Assembly: GCF_030817535.1 (NCBI RefSeq)
Contig: NZ_JAUSZL010000002.1
Coordinates: 1,054,001-1,118,000, forward strand
DNA: 64,000 nucleotides
DNA from: Streptomyces sp. V3I8
GTDB taxonomy: Bacteria; Actinomycetota; Actinomycetes; Streptomycetales; Streptomycetaceae
Direction: 5' to 3'
Shown here piece by piece: positions 9,076 through 18,860 of this stretch. A program made the position numbers and the translations under genes. Position 1 is the stretch's first letter. Each line of letters starts with the position of its first letter. The notes under the pieces are model-generated. The model was not told the DNA's origin. It was given only the letters and a program-made list of their open reading frames with translations, and searched no databases.

Positions 9076-10314
9076 TTACGGAACCTGGTCGGGGGTGACG
9101 ACTTCGGTGATGCCTCGTGCGGCGAGGTGCTCCGCGTCGTTCGCGCGGGACGCGAGGACGGTGGTCGGTCGGGCGCCGTCGGCGGTGAGCCGGAAGAACG
9201 CCTCGAACACCGGGCCGCCGGGGGCGCAGAGCGAGCGCCGGGCGGGGTCGCCCGGCACGACGAGCGCCGTCGTACGGACCTTCGGCGCGGACGGGTGCTC
9301 GCGGGCCGAGCGGGCGGCGCGGGCCAGTGCCCGGGCGCTGTCCTTGGGCCGGCGCGCGTTGGTCAGCAGGCCGAGCCCGTACTCGAGTTCGGGGAAGTCG
9401 GCGAGCTCGCGGGACACGTCGTGGGAGCACCACCAGGTGACACCCCACAGGTCCGCGCAGTCCAGGGCGTTGGCGACGGTCGCCTCGGTGAAGGCGGCGG
9501 CGTGCTCGGCGGGGACCAGCGGTGCCGGGGCACCGACCTCCTGGAGCCAGACCGGGCGGGCCGGGTCGTCGGCCCACGCCTTGCTCAGTTCGATCAGGTA
9601 GGCGGCGTGGTGCTCGGTCGCGACGCCGGTGCGCCCGTGCCGCTGGGCCGTGCCGTTGAAGACCCAGGAGTGCACGGCCGTGACCGCGCCGCGCCGCGCG
9701 GCCTGCGCCGGGGTGAACGGCATGTCGTCCTGGTACCAGGCCGCGTCGTACTCCGCGTGCAGGTGCAGCCTGCCGGGGGCGCCCTTCTCGCAGGCCGTGA
9801 GCATCCGCTCCAGCCAGGCGTCGACCAGGTCGGGCTCCGTCCGGTCGGGGTCCGGGTGGGGGCCCGCCGAGAACTGGTTGACCTCGTTGCCCACGGTCAT
9901 GCCGATGAAGTTGGGCCGGTCGGCGAGGGCGGCCGCGAGGGTCCGCAGGTACTCGGCCTGTCCTTCCACGACCTGTGGGTCGGTGAAGAGGTTCCGCCGG
10001 TGCCAGGTCTGCGTCCAGGCGGGGAGGAAGTCGAAGCTCGACAGGTGACCCTGCAGACCGTCCACGTTGACGTCCATACCCCGCTCGGCGGCCGCGTCCG
10101 CGACGGCGACGAGCTGTTCCACGGCGCGCGGGCGGATCAGCGAGCGGTTCGGCTGGAAGTAGGGCCAGATCGGGAAGACCCGTATGTGGTCCAGGCCGAG
10201 CGCCGCGATCGAGTCGAGGTCGGCGCGCACGGAGTCGAGGTCGAAGTCGAGCCAGTGGTGGAACCACCCTTCGCTGGGGGTGTAGTTGACGCCGAAGCGC
10301 ACGGCAGAAGACAT
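9076..10314 (-). CDS. GH5-like glycoside hydrolase, candidate beta-mannosidase (GH5_18-like)
   Basis: A 412-residue TIM-barrel hydrolase with no signal peptide. It opens FGVNYTPSEGWFHHWLDFDL, has the acid/base in GMTVGNEVNQF (Glu144) and a candidate nucleophile in WLQEVGAP (Glu259), matching clan GH-A spacing. The C-terminal part (about 330-412) looks like a small accessory domain. Bacterial GH5_18 enzymes cleave Man-beta1,4-GlcNAc, the core disaccharide left after endoglycosidase and alpha-mannosidase action, and the neighbours here are exactly those enzymes; the subfamily is my inference. The ATG at 10314 is preferred because the upstream reading has no homology-like content. The 236 bp upstream contain a dispersed repeat. 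Confidence 0.8.
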   Translation of the reverse strand: MSSAVRFGVNYTPSEGWFHHWLDFDLDSVRADLDSIAALGLDHIRVFPIWPYFQPNRSLIRPRAVEQLVAVADAAAERGMDVNVDGLQGHLSSFDFLPAWTQTWHRRNLFTDPQVVEGQAEYLRTLAAALADRPNFIGMTVGNEVNQFSAGPHPDPDRTEPDLVDAWLERMLTACEKGAPGRLHLHAEYDAAWYQDDMPFTPAQAARRGAVTAVHSWVFNGTAQRHGRTGVATEHHAAYLIELSKAWADDPARPVWLQEVGAPAPLVPAEHAAAFTEATVANALDCADLWGVTWWCSHDVSRELADFPELEYGLGLLTNARRPKDSARALARAARSAREHPSAPKVRTTALVVPGDPARRSLCAPGGPVFEAFFRLTADGARPTTVLASRANDAEHLAARGITEVVTPDQVP

Positions 10315-10379
10315 CCGGGAGTCCTGGTTCTGTGGTGCGTACGTGGGGGTTGTGCGGGCTGCCTGCCGTCGCTCCTCGG

Positions 10380-10486
10380 GGGCGCGGGGCTGTGACATCT
10401 GCGGCTCCGCCGCATGGGCGCGACCGGCCGTCGCCCACTCAGGGGCGCGGGGAACTGCGCGACCAGCCCTCACCGGCCCGCACACC
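10380..10486. repeat. Dispersed Streptomyces intergenic repeat, copy 1
   Basis: Contains GGCGCGGGGCTGTGACATCT, then TGCGGCTCCGCCGC, then GGGGCGCGGGGAACTGCGCG from 10442. I recognise this block from other Streptomyces intergenic regions. Related copies lie near 18943-18976 and 23314-23378. It separates the ABC permease gene from the GH5-like gene and may attenuate transcription between them. Confidence 0.7.
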
Positions 10487-10550
10487 CGGCAACCGGCCGC
10501 CGGCCGAGCCGCAGGTGGTCAACGGGGCAAGCGGCCCGTGGCCGCGCGCC

Positions 10551-11458
<908 letters not shown>

Positions 11459-11462
<4 letters not shown>

Positions 11463-12418
11463 GCGTCCTCCTTCCGGTCGGCGCGCAGCACGAGCAGCAT
11501 CAGCGCGACGGTGACGACGAAGACGACGACGGAGATGGCGGAGGCGTAGCCGACCCGGCCGGTGAGGCCGGTGCCGGTGCGCTGGACGAGCATCACGAGT
11601 GTGGTGTCCTCGCCCGCGGGGCCGCCGTTCGGTCCCGCCATCAGGTACACCTCGGAGAACACCTTGAAGGCGGCGACCGAGGAGAGCGCGCCGACCAGCA
11701 CCATCGTGGAGCGGACGGCGGGCACGGTGACCGTGAGGAAGCGGCGGACCGCGCCCGCGCCGTCCACGGCGGCCGCCTCGTGCAGCTCGCGCGGCACGTT
11801 GGCGAGCGCCGCCAGGTAAATGATCATGTAGTAGCCGAGGCCCTTCCAGACCGTGACGGCCATGGCGCTCAGCAGGAGCAGCCACTGGTCGCTGAGGAAG
11901 CCGATCCTGCCGACCCCGACCGCCTCCAGCAGCGAGTTCACCAGGCCGCGTTCGTCGAGCAGCCACACCCAGATGAGGCCCACCACGACGATGGAGGCGA
12001 CGACCGGGGTGTAGAAGGCCGACCGGAAGAACGCGATGCCGGGGATGTTCTTCTGGACCAGGAGCGCGAGCAGCAGGGGCAGCAGGACGAGCGCGGGGAC
12101 CACCCCGACGACGTACAGCGTGCTGTTGCGCAGGCCGATCCAGAACATCTCGTCGTGCAGCAGCTCCCGGAAGTTGGCCAGGCCCACGAACTCGCCGGGG
12201 ACCAGGGTCCGGCGGTCCGTGAAGGCGTTGACCACCGTCGACACGAACGGGTAGAGGATGAAGATTCCCACGACCAGCAGTCCCGGCGCGGCGAACAGCC
12301 ACGGGCTGGTGGGCAGTTGCCGGCGTACCCGTGCCGTGGTCCCGGAAGGGGCGGAGCCGGGGGGAGCGGTCCGGGCGGGAGCCCGCTCGGAGACGGCGGT
12401 GCCGGAAGAACGTGCCAT
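11459..12418 (-). CDS. Carbohydrate ABC transporter permease (MalF-like)
   Basis: The 319-residue membrane partner of the MalG-like permease. A basic, Pro-rich N-terminus is followed by six transmembrane segments beginning with SPWLFAAPGLLVVGIFILYP. The EAA loop appears as HEAAAVDGAGAVRRFLTVTV near residue 215. It starts 5 bp after the stop of the binding-protein gene and ends overlapping the next permease start, so this is one tight operon. Expected to form the translocation pore for oligosaccharides released outside the cell. Confidence 0.93.
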
Positions 12419-12423
12419 GTCGG

Positions 12424-13713
12424 TCAGCCCTGCTGCTGGAGCAGGCGGTCACACGCCTTGACAGCGTTGTCGAGTGCTTCCTTCGGGCTCACCTTGCCCT
12501 GCAGCGCCTTGGCGACGGAGTTGCGCAGCTCGGTCTTCATCTGCTCGCTGAACAGCACCGGTGTGTAGTTGGCCGCGTTCTTCAGGGACTTGGCTGCCGC
12601 GATCCGCACCCGGGTCTCGTCCGTGCCGTCCTCCTCGGTGAAGTACGGGTCGTCGAGGGAACCGGCGGTGCTCGGGAAGATGGCGACCTTCTTGGCGAAC
12701 GACATCTGGTTCTGCGCGTCGGTCACGAAGTGCGCGAAGGCGACCGCGGCGGGCTTCTTCTTGGTCTGGGCGTTCACCATGACACCCATGACGTACATGT
12801 TGACCTTGCCGGTGCTGGTGATCTGGTCGGTGATGCCGATGTTCCTGTAGAGGTTCGGCGCCTGCTTCTTGAAGTTTCCGAGGTCCAGGGCGCTGCCCGG
12901 GTTCATGGCGACGGCCCCGGTGAGGAACTTCTTGCCGGACGACTCGGGGGTCGCGGTCAGCGCCTGCGGGTCGAGGGCCTTGGCGTCGAACAACTCCTTG
13001 TACCTGGTGAGGAGTTCCACGCCCTTGGCATCGTTGAAGGCGAAGCCCGTGCCCTCCTTGTTCATCAGTTCGACGCCGTAGCGGCCGAAGTCCTCGATGG
13101 TGGGCACGTTCGCCAGGGTCGCGACCTTGCCGTCGCTCTTGTCCGCCAGTTCGAGGGCGCTGTCGAAGAGCTCGTCGTACGTCTTCGGGGGCTTCGAGGC
13201 GTCCAGGCCCGCCTTCTCGAACAGCGACTTGTTGTAGAACAGCGGGCCGGTGTTCAGGTACCACGGGAAGGCGTACGTGCCCTCCATGCCCGGTATCTGG
13301 TGGCTGGCCCACGCATCCGGCAGGTACTCCTTCTCGTACTTCGCGGCGGCCTTGTCGAGGTCCAGCGCGAGGCCCGCCTTGGCGAGCGGGGCGACGAGGT
13401 CCGGCGAGACGTTCACGACGTCGGGCAGGGTGCCGCCGGCCGCGTCCGCGCTGATCTTGTCGGCGTAGCCCTCGGCGGGCTGGTCGACCCACTTCACATG
13501 GGTGCCCGGGTACTTCTTCTCGAAGTCGGCGACCAGGCCCTCGAAGTACGGCTTGAAGTTGGCCCTCAGGTTCCAGGTCTGGAAGGTGATGTCGCCCTCG
13601 ACCTTGCCGGAGGCGTCCGCGGACCCGCCGTCGTCACCCCCGGAGCCGCAGGCGCTGAGCGGCAGGACCAGGGCGACGACGGTGGCGGCGAGTGCTCTGC
13701 GGGGGATGCGCAC
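12424..13713 (-). CDS. Extracellular solute-binding lipoprotein, family 1 (oligosaccharide ABC importer)
   Basis: A 429-residue cluster B binding protein. The signal peptide MRIPRRALAATVVALVLPLS ends in the lipobox LSACG, placing Cys22 as the lipid anchor. The mature protein starts ITFQTWNLRANFKPYFEGLV and shows family patterns such as YAFPWYLNTGPLFYNKSLFE (residues 150-170), a common sugar-binding surface. It heads the operon with the two permeases and is divergent from the LacI regulator across 238 bp that hold palindromic sites. With the endoglycosidase and mannosidases downstream, N-glycan pieces are the likely ligand, an inference from context. Confidence 0.92.
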   Translation of the reverse strand: MRIPRRALAATVVALVLPLSACGSGGDDGGSADASGKVEGDITFQTWNLRANFKPYFEGLVADFEKKYPGTHVKWVDQPAEGYADKISADAAGGTLPDVVNVSPDLVAPLAKAGLALDLDKAAAKYEKEYLPDAWASHQIPGMEGTYAFPWYLNTGPLFYNKSLFEKAGLDASKPPKTYDELFDSALELADKSDGKVATLANVPTIEDFGRYGVELMNKEGTGFAFNDAKGVELLTRYKELFDAKALDPQALTATPESSGKKFLTGAVAMNPGSALDLGNFKKQAPNLYRNIGITDQITSTGKVNMYVMGVMVNAQTKKKPAAVAFAHFVTDAQNQMSFAKKVAIFPSTAGSLDDPYFTEEDGTDETRVRIAAAKSLKNAANYTPVLFSEQMKTELRNSVAKALQGKVSPKEALDNAVKACDRLLQQQG

Positions 13714-13796
13714 AGTGACCGGGCTCCTTTGCGACGGTGTGGGTCAGGGGTGACGGGCAGACCTTGCATCCCGCACGGAGGGAAAGTCAATGGATT

Positions 13797-13907
13797 CCGC
13801 TGCGCTAAATTCATTAGCTCACCGTAGGAGCAGGTCAGAGCCGTCTGATCGACGTCTTGCAACAGATCACTAATGCGCTTTAGAGTGACGAAGCTCAAGC
13901 GCTTTAG
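13797..13907. promoter_or_regulatory. Candidate LacI-family operators in the divergent promoter
   Basis: The 238-bp gap between the solute-binding gene and the LacI gene contains AAGCGCTT at 13897-13904, a perfect 8-bp palindrome of the kind LacI/GalR regulators bind. A close copy, ATGCGCTT, lies at 13873-13880, 24 bp upstream, and GCGCTAAA near 13802 shares the core. The pair sits 50-80 bp before the regulator start and could cover promoters in both directions. Confidence 0.65.
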
Positions 13908-13951
13908 TACAGAGCACCATTGAGCAGGACATCAGCGAAACAGGGGGCGAG

Positions 13952-15010
13952 TTGCCAGCCAAGCGGTCTCCCGCACGCCGGCCGACGATGAAGGACATCG
14001 CGCAGCGCGCCGGGGTCTCCGAGAGCGCGGTCTCCTTCGCGCTCAACGACCGGCCCGGGGTTTCCGAGATCACCCGGGACCGGGTGCGCCGGGTCGCCGA
14101 ACAGCTCGGGTGGCGGCCCAGTGCGGCCGCGCGGCAGCTGTCCGGCGAGGGCGCGGCGACGGTCGGTCTCGTCCTGGCCAGGCCCGCGGACACCCTCGGC
14201 GTGGACTCCTTCTTCCTGCAGCTCATCTCGGGCGTCCAGGAGGTCCTGGCGGAGCGTCACCTCGGGCTGCTCTTCCAGGTGGTCGAGGACGTCGACGACG
14301 AGTGCGCGGTGTACCGGCGCTGGTGGGCCGAGCACCGGGTCGACGGGGTGATGGCCGTCGACCCCCGCACGGACGATCCGCGCCCCGGCCTGCTCGACGA
14401 GCTGGGCCTGCCGGCGGTGGTCATCGGCGGTGCGCCGGACGCGCGGCATCCGGGGCTCTCCACGGTCTGGGCGGACGACGCGGGCGCGATGGCGGCCGTC
14501 GTGGGCCGGCTGTACGAGCTGGGGCACCGCCGGATCGTGCACATCGCGGGGCTGCCCGGTCTCGCGCACACCGAGCGGCGGATCCGGACGCTGCGCGCGG
14601 AGGCCGACCGGCGCGGGCTGACCGAGGTCCGCTCGGTGACCACGGACTATTCCGACGCGGAGGGTGCGGCGGTCACGCGCCGCGTCCTGGAGAGGGGTGT
14701 GCCGGCGGGTGGTTCGCCGCCGACCGCGCTCGTCTACGACAACGACGTGATGGCCGTCGCCGGGGTCGCCGCCGCGACGGAGCTGGGCTTCTCCGTACCG
14801 GGTGACGTGTCGGTCGTCGCCTGGGAGGACTCGGCGCTGTGCCGCATGGTCAAGCCGTGGCTGTCGGCGCTGTCCCGCGACACGGTGGAGTTCGGCCGGA
14901 CCGCGGCGCAGGAACTGACGGCGCTGCTGGACGGGGGGCCCGCGCGGGCGGTGGGGGTGCCGGTGCCGACGCTGATCGAACGCGACAGCACGGGGCCCTG
15001 CGGGGCCTGA
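13952..15010 (+). CDS. LacI/GalR-family transcriptional regulator of the glycan locus
   Basis: 352 residues. The N-terminal helix-turn-helix TMKDIAQRAGVSESAVSFAL (residues 12-31) and hinge helix with PSAAARQLSG are typical of LacI. The effector domain (about 65-345) includes LGLVLARPADTLGVDSFF-like strands, GHRRIVHIAG and the operator-proximal ALVYDNDVMAVAGVAAATE. The TTG at 13952 follows GGGGGCGAG and gives the best-placed start; no ATG is available upstream of the HTH. It is divergent from the importer operon and probably represses it until a glycan-derived sugar is present. Confidence 0.93.
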   Translation: MPAKRSPARRPTMKDIAQRAGVSESAVSFALNDRPGVSEITRDRVRRVAEQLGWRPSAAARQLSGEGAATVGLVLARPADTLGVDSFFLQLISGVQEVLAERHLGLLFQVVEDVDDECAVYRRWWAEHRVDGVMAVDPRTDDPRPGLLDELGLPAVVIGGAPDARHPGLSTVWADDAGAMAAVVGRLYELGHRRIVHIAGLPGLAHTERRIRTLRAEADRRGLTEVRSVTTDYSDAEGAAVTRRVLERGVPAGGSPPTALVYDNDVMAVAGVAAATELGFSVPGDVSVVAWEDSALCRMVKPWLSALSRDTVEFGRTAAQELTALLDGGPARAVGVPVPTLIERDSTGPCGA

Positions 15011-15322
15011 ACCGGGAGGGCCTGAACCGGGAGGGACGGGAGCGGTCGGCCGCTCGACGAGCTCGCGCATCTGCACGGCGGTCACACTCGCGGCGTCATC
15101 ACCCGGTGTCAGGCGCAGAACGTCCAGCGGTGGGGTGTGCGCGTCGGGCCACAACCAGCGGGTGTGCGCGTCGGGCCACAACCAGCGGGTGAGGTCGGCG
15201 GGCCACAACCAGCGGGTGAGGTCGGCGGGCCACAACCAGCGGGTGAGGTCGGCGGCCAGGACCAGCCGGTCTGCGGCCAGGGCGTCGCAGAGCCCGTCGT
15301 GCTCGCGCCGGTGTTCACCCAC
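15011..15322 (-). pseudogene. Small hypothetical ORF with expanded repeat, 3' end uncertain
   Basis: A GTG at 15322, 11 bases after the stop of the repeat-protein gene, opens a frame reading MGEHRREHDGLCDALAADRL, then the four TRWLWP repeats, then PPLDVLRLTPGDDAASVTAV and MRELVERP. That last segment looks like a natural protein. The frame then loses credibility in Pro/Gly-rich sequence and stays open antisense to the LacI gene, so the real stop is missing or the gene is decayed; the end given is only the LacI border. I do not recognise the family. The close spacing suggests it was translated with the upstream gene. Confidence 0.4.
15135..15262. repeat. 27-bp tandem repeat, four full copies, in frame on the minus strand
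   Basis: Four copies of a 27-bp unit occupy 15135-15161, 15162-15188, 15189-15215 and 15216-15242, with a partial fifth. The first two copies begin GTGTGCGCGTC and the last two GTGAGGTCGGC; all share GGGCCACAACCAGCGG. On the minus strand each unit codes nine residues (TRWLWP followed by ADL or DAH). The multiple-of-three length and the frame suggest expansion inside a coding region rather than in neutral spacer. Confidence 0.9.
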
Positions 15323-15333
15323 CGGTCACGCGT

Positions 15334-16524
15334 TCAGCCGGTTCGCCCGGCCTCCGCCAGATACGCGGCCAACCGCACGCGGTATGCCTGTTGACCTGTT
15401 TCGGCGCGGGTGCGCAGCTCATCGATCCGGCCGTGCTCGACGAGCAGGCCGGCCTGGGCCTCGGCCAGTTCGTCGACGGCGAACCGGTGATCGGGGTCGG
15501 CCATGGCGTGGTCGAAGACCCGCACGGCCTCGTCGGTACGGCCCTGCGCGGCCAGCAGTGCGGCGAGTTGTCGTGGAGCGGGACCTCGGGTCCGCAGCAC
15601 TCTGATCGCATCCTCGGCGCGGCCCTGTTCGTCCAGGAGCCGCGCCACGTCGAGAGAGGCCGTGGAGGTCTTTTCGTACGGGTTGTGCCGCCTGGACTCC
15701 AGGGCGCTCAGGGCCTGGTCCGCGCGCCCCTGCTCCACCAGGAGTTTGATCAGGAAGTCGTGGGCGTGCTGCTCGTCGGCCTCGACGCATTCCTGCATCA
15801 CGGCGATCGCCTCGTCGACGCGTCCCTGTCCGGCCAGCGCGTGGGACAGCACGAAGCCATGAACGCCGAGTGCCCGCAACTCCTCGATCCGGCCGTGCTC
15901 GGCGAGGACGCCCGTGACCAGAGTGCGGGCGTAGGGGCAGCTGCTGTCGTCGGCCATCGTCCGTACTTCCTCCACACGGCCCTGGACGAGGAGCAGATGG
16001 ACCAGCAGGTGCCGTTCGGTGTAATCGCTCTCCTCCAGGCGTGCCTGGAGGAAGGTGATGGCCTCCTCGGTCCGCTCCTGCGCGCGGAGCAGTTCGATCA
16101 GCTGGTCGAGGGCGTCCTTCTCCTGGATCTCCAGGCGCACCTTCATCACGGCGACCGCCGCTTCAAGGCCGTCCTGCCCGGCCGTCGTGTCGGCCAGCAC
16201 GTCGGACAGCAGGCGTTCCAGACGCTTGTTCCCGGTGCCGGCGAGTGCCCGAAGCTGCTCGATACCGCCCTGCTCGGCATAGATCTCCGCCAGCCGTGCG
16301 CGGGCCTGCACCGTACCGGTCCGGGCCGCCGAACGCAGCTCCTCGATCCGGCCCTCGTCAAGCAGCTCCTGGACGTGCTGCCGGGCCCACTCGTCGTAGC
16401 TCTTCCGCTCGGGGAACCAGCGGCCCCAGTCGACACTGGCCTGCCCGCCACGCTCCCGCCCGGCCGGCCCCGTGGCGGCCCGGCGATCCGACCCGCCCCC
16501 CTCACCCATCCGCACTTCGCTCAT
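15334..16524 (-). CDS. Helical-repeat (TPR-like) protein of unknown function
   Basis: About 396 residues, soluble, no signal peptide. After DWGRWFPERKSYDEWARQHV the protein is built from roughly 35-residue helical repeats with the recurring theme GRIEELRxLA...LA..L..QGR.DEA, for example LLDEGRIEELRSAARTG and EHGRIDELRTRAETGQQ. Such arrays are scaffolds for protein contacts; no catalytic motif is visible. ATG codons at 16524 and 16509 are both possible starts, and 16524 is chosen for its G-rich leader. A small repeat-bearing frame follows 11 bases after its stop. Confidence 0.8.
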   Translation of the reverse strand: MSEVRMGEGGGSDRRAATGPAGRERGGQASVDWGRWFPERKSYDEWARQHVQELLDEGRIEELRSAARTGTVQARARLAEIYAEQGGIEQLRALAGTGNKRLERLLSDVLADTTAGQDGLEAAVAVMKVRLEIQEKDALDQLIELLRAQERTEEAITFLQARLEESDYTERHLLVHLLLVQGRVEEVRTMADDSSCPYARTLVTGVLAEHGRIEELRALGVHGFVLSHALAGQGRVDEAIAVMQECVEADEQHAHDFLIKLLVEQGRADQALSALESRRHNPYEKTSTASLDVARLLDEQGRAEDAIRVLRTRGPAPRQLAALLAAQGRTDEAVRVFDHAMADPDHRFAVDELAEAQAGLLVEHGRIDELRTRAETGQQAYRVRLAAYLAEAGRTG

Positions 16525-16648
16525 CCCCGAAGTTTCCGCCCGCCGACCGCTTCCCACCAGACCGCGCAGGATGCAGGACCGGACGCGTTACGAGTTGCGG
16601 AATGCCGGCGGAGAACCAGGCAGTTGCCGTCATGCTCCGGACAGCCCG

Positions 16649-16996
16649 TCAGTGGTGGCCCAGCACGTTGACCACCCGGCCATTGGGGTCACGGACGAAG
16701 AACCGGCGCACTCCCCACTTCTCGTCCTGCAAGGGGTGCACGATCTCCGCACCGCTCTCCCGCATGACCGCATAAGCCGCGTCCACATCGTCCACCTCGA
16801 CACTCATGTCGGGCGTGACCGGCGCGGTCTTGTCGCCGGACATGAAACTGACCTGCGCCCCCGGACTCGACGAGGAAGCGAGCGTCATGATCCAGCCGTG
16901 ATTCATGACCTCTTCGAATCCGAGCAGACCGTAGAACTCCCGGCTCTCCTCCACAGCCTCCGACTGAACATTGGGGACGACACGGCGAACGGCCAT
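16649..16996 (-). CDS. VOC-family (glyoxalase/bleomycin-resistance fold) protein
   Basis: A 115-residue single-domain VOC protein. It opens MAVRRVVPNVQSEAVEESRE, then FYGLLGFEEVMNHGWIMTLA, and ends RRFFVRDPNGRVVNVLGHH, the usual beta-alpha-beta-beta-beta repeat pair with a late DPNG turn. Such proteins bind a metal and act as isomerases, dioxygenases or drug-binding proteins; the residues here do not single out one activity. The ATG at 16996 is preferred over a TTG six bases upstream because GGAG lies 6 bases before it. Neighbours give no functional hint. Confidence 0.85.
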   Translation of the reverse strand: MAVRRVVPNVQSEAVEESREFYGLLGFEEVMNHGWIMTLASSSSPGAQVSFMSGDKTAPVTPDMSVEVDDVDAAYAVMRESGAEIVHPLQDEKWGVRRFFVRDPNGRVVNVLGHH

Positions 16997-17453
16997 CGAC
17001 AACTCCGAGCGAGAGACGTGTTTTGCGGCTCTCCAGAATTACTACGCCGCACCAGCCACCGCACGCACTTTCGATACACGCGCCGGCCGCGAGGTCTCAT
17101 GACGGTCCGCACGTGCTCGCCTCACGAGCCAGGACACGAAGTCGTGGGTGCCGGGCGATGGTGATGCGGTCGGCTGCGGTGTCGGAACCCGCGTTTTCCT
17201 GGTCCGAGGAGGGCGGCGTCGAGGCCGACCGTGACCTGTCCGTCGGCGTCCGGGCCGACGACGGCCGGCCCGGCCCGCGGCGTCGCCACGCCCGCGAGGC
17301 GGTCCCCGCCCGGTGCGACCACCGGGGCCGATGTCCTCGGCCGGGAGCGACGCAGCGGATCCGCAGGCACTACGGACCTCGACTGGACGGCCCTCACCGG
17401 GGCACAGTCGTCTTCGAACGCCAGAACACAGCAACGTTCCCCGAGGAGCCGAC
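16997..17453. other. Interval without a supported gene
   Basis: About 450 bp between the VOC gene and the amidase. Frames are open on both strands because of the GC content, but none has a credible start and protein-like sequence. A minus-strand stretch around 17122-17300 (GQVTVGLDAALLG) may be the tail of a lost gene. The last 15 bases before 17454 hold the amidase ribosome-binding site. Confidence 0.5.
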
Positions 17454-18860
17454 GTGACCAGCTGGGCCGGACGGACCGCCGTCGAGATCGCCGCCGCCGT
17501 ACGCGAGGAGCGGGTCACACCCCGCGAGGTGGTGGCCGAGCACCTCGCGCGGATCGAGCTGCTCGACGTGCGCGTGGGCGCCTTCCGCCGGCTGCGTACG
17601 GCGGACGCGCTCGCCGAGGCGGACGAGGTGGCGGCCCGCCCGGACCTCGCCGGGCTCCCCCTCGCGGGTGTGCCGGTGGCGGTCAAGGACAACCTGGCCG
17701 TACGCGGCGAGTCCACCCGCAACGGCAGTGCGGCGAGCCCGGACACCCCGGCCGGCGAGGACCACGTCACGGTGGCCCGGCTGCGCGCGGCGGGCGCCGT
17801 CGTCGTCGGTCTGACCAACGTGCCCGAACTCTGCGTCTTCGGCACCACGGACGGCGTGCACGGCACGGCCCGCAACCCGTGGGACACCACGCGCACGGCG
17901 GGCGGTTCCTCCGGGGGCAGCGCGGCCGCGGTCGCCGCCGGCATGGTGCCGCTGGCCCTGGGCAACGACGGCATGGGCTCGCTGCGGATACCCGCCGCCA
18001 ACTGCGGCCTGATAGGCCTCAAACCGGGACACGGCACGGTTCCGGCGGGCATCGGCCACGGCGACTGGTTCGGCATGTCCGAGAACGGACCACTGGCGAC
18101 GACGGTCGAGGACGCCCGCCTGATGCTCGCGGTACTGGCCGCCACGGACGCCGTACGTACGGATGCCGTACACGCGGACGCCCTACATGCGGACGCCGTG
18201 CGCGCCGGGGAGCCCGGCGCCCTCTCGGTCGCCGTCTCCGTGCGCAGTCCGCTGCCCGGGGTCACCGTCTCCCGGCCCTACGTGGACACGGCCCGTACGG
18301 CGGCCGGGGCGCTGGCCGGCGCGGGGCACCGGGTCCGGCGTGCGGACCCGCCGTATCCGGTGTGGCTGGGGACGACCTCACTGGCGCACTGGACCGCGGG
18401 GACGGCGATGGACGCGGAAGGGCTCGATCCGCGGCGGCTGACGCGGCGGACCCGGGTGCACGCGGGCGTGGGGCGGCGGTTCGTCGACTCGGTACGCACC
18501 GGTGTGCGCCGGCAGCAGCTGCGGGAGCGGCTGGCGCCCTTCTTCGAGGAGCACGAGGTGCTGCTCACTCCGGCGCTGGCCCGGCGGGGGCCGGCCGCGG
18601 CGCAGTGGCACAAGCGGGGCTGGCTGCCGAACCTGCTGGTCAACACCAACTACTCGCCGTTCACGCCGCCGTGGAACCTGACGGGGTGGCCGGCGATGGT
18701 GGTGCCGTTCGGGACGCTGCCGTCCGGGTTGCCGGGCGCGGTCCAGCTGGTGGGGCGACCCGGGAGCGAGACGGTGCTGCTGGGGCTGGCGGCTCAGCTG
18801 GAGGAGCTGCGCCCCTGGACGCGGACGGCTCCGCTGGGCGTCGTGCAGGAGGGGGCGTAG
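17454..18860 (+). CDS. Amidase-signature family hydrolase
   Basis: Hydrolyses a carboxamide by a Ser-cisSer-Lys triad; 468 residues from the GTG at 17454, preceded by GAGGAG. The lysine lies in GVPVAVKDNLAVRG (near residue 83), the glycine/serine-rich core reads RTAGGSSGGSAAAVAAG, and the nucleophile region is GNDGMGSLRIPAANCGLIGL, a variant of the usual GSDTGGSIRIPA with the Ser kept. A degenerate DAVxxDAL repeat (about residues 228-245) sits in a surface linker, and the C-terminus has a typical NLTGWPAMVVPFG. Substrate unknown; it stands alone between unrelated genes. Confidence 0.9.
   Translation: MTSWAGRTAVEIAAAVREERVTPREVVAEHLARIELLDVRVGAFRRLRTADALAEADEVAARPDLAGLPLAGVPVAVKDNLAVRGESTRNGSAASPDTPAGEDHVTVARLRAAGAVVVGLTNVPELCVFGTTDGVHGTARNPWDTTRTAGGSSGGSAAAVAAGMVPLALGNDGMGSLRIPAANCGLIGLKPGHGTVPAGIGHGDWFGMSENGPLATTVEDARLMLAVLAATDAVRTDAVHADALHADAVRAGEPGALSVAVSVRSPLPGVTVSRPYVDTARTAAGALAGAGHRVRRADPPYPVWLGTTSLAHWTAGTAMDAEGLDPRRLTRRTRVHAGVGRRFVDSVRTGVRRQQLRERLAPFFEEHEVLLTPALARRGPAAAQWHKRGWLPNLLVNTNYSPFTPPWNLTGWPAMVVPFGTLPSGLPGAVQLVGRPGSETVLLGLAAQLEELRPWTRTAPLGVVQEGA

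Noticed and set aside
9041..10438. A single fused GH85 protein starting near 10438
   Set aside because: The extended frame crosses the GH5-like gene in the wrong frame with Arg/Pro-rich nonsense. The GTG at 9040 has a ribosome site and a signal peptide.
15135..15262. CRISPR array
   Set aside because: The repeats are directly adjacent with no unique spacers, so this is a tandem repeat in coding frame.
13904..15322. A 472-residue minus-strand protein covering the LacI gene
   Set aside because: Only its first part looks like protein; the rest is antisense to a clear LacI regulator.
18145..18210. Repeat-driven insertion in the amidase
   Set aside because: The DAVxxDAL repetition is degenerate, keeps the frame and lies in a surface linker; it does not disturb the catalytic core.
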